Shown: piece by piece, positions 31,809 through 32,965 of the stretch | How positions within the stretch are numbered: position 1 is the first letter of the stretch | Layout of the letters: the number at the start of each line of letters is the position of its first letter | Assembly: GCA_036004405.1 (NCBI GenBank) | Contig: DASYRM010000044.1 | Location: forward strand, 1 to 32,965 | Length of the DNA: 32,965 nucleotides | From: DASYRM01 sp036004405 | GTDB lineage: Bacteria > Acidobacteriota > Vicinamibacteria > Vicinamibacterales > UBA2999 | Reading direction: 5' to 3' | Notes under the pieces: model-generated | What the model was told of the DNA's origin: nothing | The model's database searches: none | The model's input: only the letters and a program-made list of their open reading frames with translations | Translations under genes and position numbers: made by a program

Positions 31809-31809
31809 C

Positions 31810-32964
31810 TTAATAGAGGACCTTGCGCTGGTTCGAGGTGGGGATCTTCAGCTCTTCCCGGTACTTGGCGATGGTGCGCCGCGCGAGGTCGAGCCCTTCC
31901 TTCTGCAGCATGCTCACGATCTTGGAGTCGCTGAGCGGCTTGCGCGCGTCTTCCTGCTCGATGATCTTGCGGATGCGCTGCTTGATGGTGACCGACGACA
32001 CCGCCTCGCCATACGAGCTCGAGATGCCGCTGTGGAAGAAGTACTTCATCTCGAACACGCCCTGCGGCGTGTGCATGTACTTGTTGGTGACCACGCGGCT
32101 GACCGTCGACTCGTGCATGCCGATGTCGTTCGCCACGTCGCGGAGCACGAGCGGCCGCAGGTGCTCGATGCCGTGGTCGAGGAAGTCGCGCTGGAAATTG
32201 ATGATGCTGGTGGCGACCTTGTGGATCGTCTTCTGCCGCTGTTCGACCGACTTGATCAGCCACAGCGCCGAGCGGAACTTGTCCTTGACGTACGCGCGTG
32301 TCTCGTCGCTGTTGTCGGCGCCTTTGTCGAGCAGGCGCCGGTAGACCGGACTGATGCGCATCTGCGGCAGCCCGTCCTCGTTCAGAACCGCGACGTATTG
32401 ATCCTCGACCTTGACCACGTAGACATCCGGGATGACGTACTGGGACTGCGTCGGGTTGTAGCGGCTCCCCGGCTTCGGATCCAGATGCCGGATGATCTCG
32501 ATGTGGTCCTTGAGATCGTCGATCGTGAGACCAAGCTTCCGCGCGATCTCCGGCACCTGGTGGTTCTGCAGCAGCCGAAGATGTTCGGTGACGATGCGTT
32601 CGGTCGGCGTACCTTCGAGACCGAGGTGGCGGAGCTGCAGCAGGAGGCATTCCTGTAGATCGCGCGCGGCCACGCCGACCGGATCGAAGCTCTGAACCAG
32701 CCGCAGCGCGCGCTCGACCTCGGCGACTGGCCAGGGCCCCATGGCCGCCAGCTCCTCGAACGACGCCACGAGGTACCCATCGTCGTCCAGGTTCCCGACG
32801 ATGGCCGATCCGATCTCGCGCATCACCGGATCGTCGGTCTGCATCGAGAGCTGCCAGATCAGATGATCCGCAAGCGAGCTGCTCGTCGAGAGCGTGTTTT
32901 CGATAGGCGGCAGCTCTTTGATCTCCTGCGGCGCCCGCGGTCGATACCCATCGTCCAGGTAATC
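31810..32964 (-). CDS. rpoN: RNA polymerase sigma-54 factor, 5'-truncated by window edge
   Basis: 384 C-terminal residues are visible, open to the window edge; full-length RpoN is about 480, so the activator-interacting N-terminus and some acidic region are missing. The core-binding region is followed by LRPLVLRDVANDIGMHESTVSR, FEMKYFFHSGISS, an HTH region and, at the end, the RpoN box ARRTIAKYREELKIP that reads the -24 promoter element. It lies immediately before rapZ on the same strand. Confidence 0.96.
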   Translation of the reverse strand, partial: DYLDDGYRPRAPQEIKELPPIENTLSTSSSLADHLIWQLSMQTDDPVMREIGSAIVGNLDDDGYLVASFEELAAMGPWPVAEVERALRLVQSFDPVGVAARDLQECLLLQLRHLGLEGTPTERIVTEHLRLLQNHQVPEIARKLGLTIDDLKDHIEIIRHLDPKPGSRYNPTQSQYVIPDVYVVKVEDQYVAVLNEDGLPQMRISPVYRRLLDKGADNSDETRAYVKDKFRSALWLIKSVEQRQKTIHKVATSIINFQRDFLDHGIEHLRPLVLRDVANDIGMHESTVSRVVTNKYMHTPQGVFEMKYFFHSGISSSYGEAVSSVTIKQRIRKIIEQEDARKPLSDSKIVSMLQKEGLDLARRTIAKYREELKIPTSNQRKVLY

Positions 32965-32965
32965 C

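Overview
The window is a very GC-rich, densely packed bacterial chromosome segment from a Gram-negative (LPS-exporting, Tol-Pal-bearing) organism. The gene content and fusions (a hybrid type IV pilus/type II secretion operon with a cohesin-tailed secretin, a one-piece LptF-LptG permease, a family-10-like glycosidase next to murQ) suggest Acidobacteriota, probably Vicinamibacteria. That placement is inferred from gene style; no rRNA is present. No tRNA, rRNA, insertion sequence, phage or CRISPR array is visible.

Layout. (1) 3-9247, plus strand: a translationally coupled operon for a secretin-type envelope machine: GspE/PilB ATPase (5' end cut off), PilM, PilN, PilO, a PilP/GspC-like protein, a secretin with TPRs in front and a cohesin-like domain behind, two GspG-like pseudopilins, an Ig/PKD lipoprotein and an atypical third pseudopilin. 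(2) 9257-12313, minus strand: murQ, a secreted family-10-like glycoside hydrolase and a beta-lactamase-fold serine hydrolase, read as a cell-wall recycling operon. (3) 12356-14987, plus strand: xerD (TTG start) and a secreted PHP-domain phosphoesterase-like protein. (4) 15000-19444: a fused LptF-LptG permease and a GH57 glycoside hydrolase, diverging from starts only 14 bp apart, with a rho-independent terminator after the latter. (5) 19445-21536: the most unusual stretch. A dif-like XerCD site lies just beyond the terminator, followed by parB and parA (minus strand) with three perfect copies of a 16-bp palindrome, TGTCGGCCGGCCGACA, around them. This is not the canonical parS, and ParB has an atypical helix-turn-helix region. 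(6) 21537-25122, minus strand: recN, miaB and a DUF151 bifunctional-nuclease-like gene, overlapping end to end. (7) 25233-30170, plus strand: the complete Tol-Pal operon tolQ-tolR-tolA/tonB-tolB-pal-cpoB. (8) 30171-30846: a noncoding leader built largely of inverted repeats, then ssb. (9) 30891-32964, minus strand: rpoN (5' end cut off) followed by rapZ.

The main theme is envelope construction (secretion machine, LPS export, Tol-Pal, muropeptide recycling) beside a chromosome-maintenance block (xerD, dif-like site, parAB, recN, ssb). The best candidate for something undescribed is the dif-like site together with a divergent ParB and its repeated palindrome. dif is normally at the replication terminus and parS near the origin, so finding both within about 2 kb would be unusual if both calls hold.
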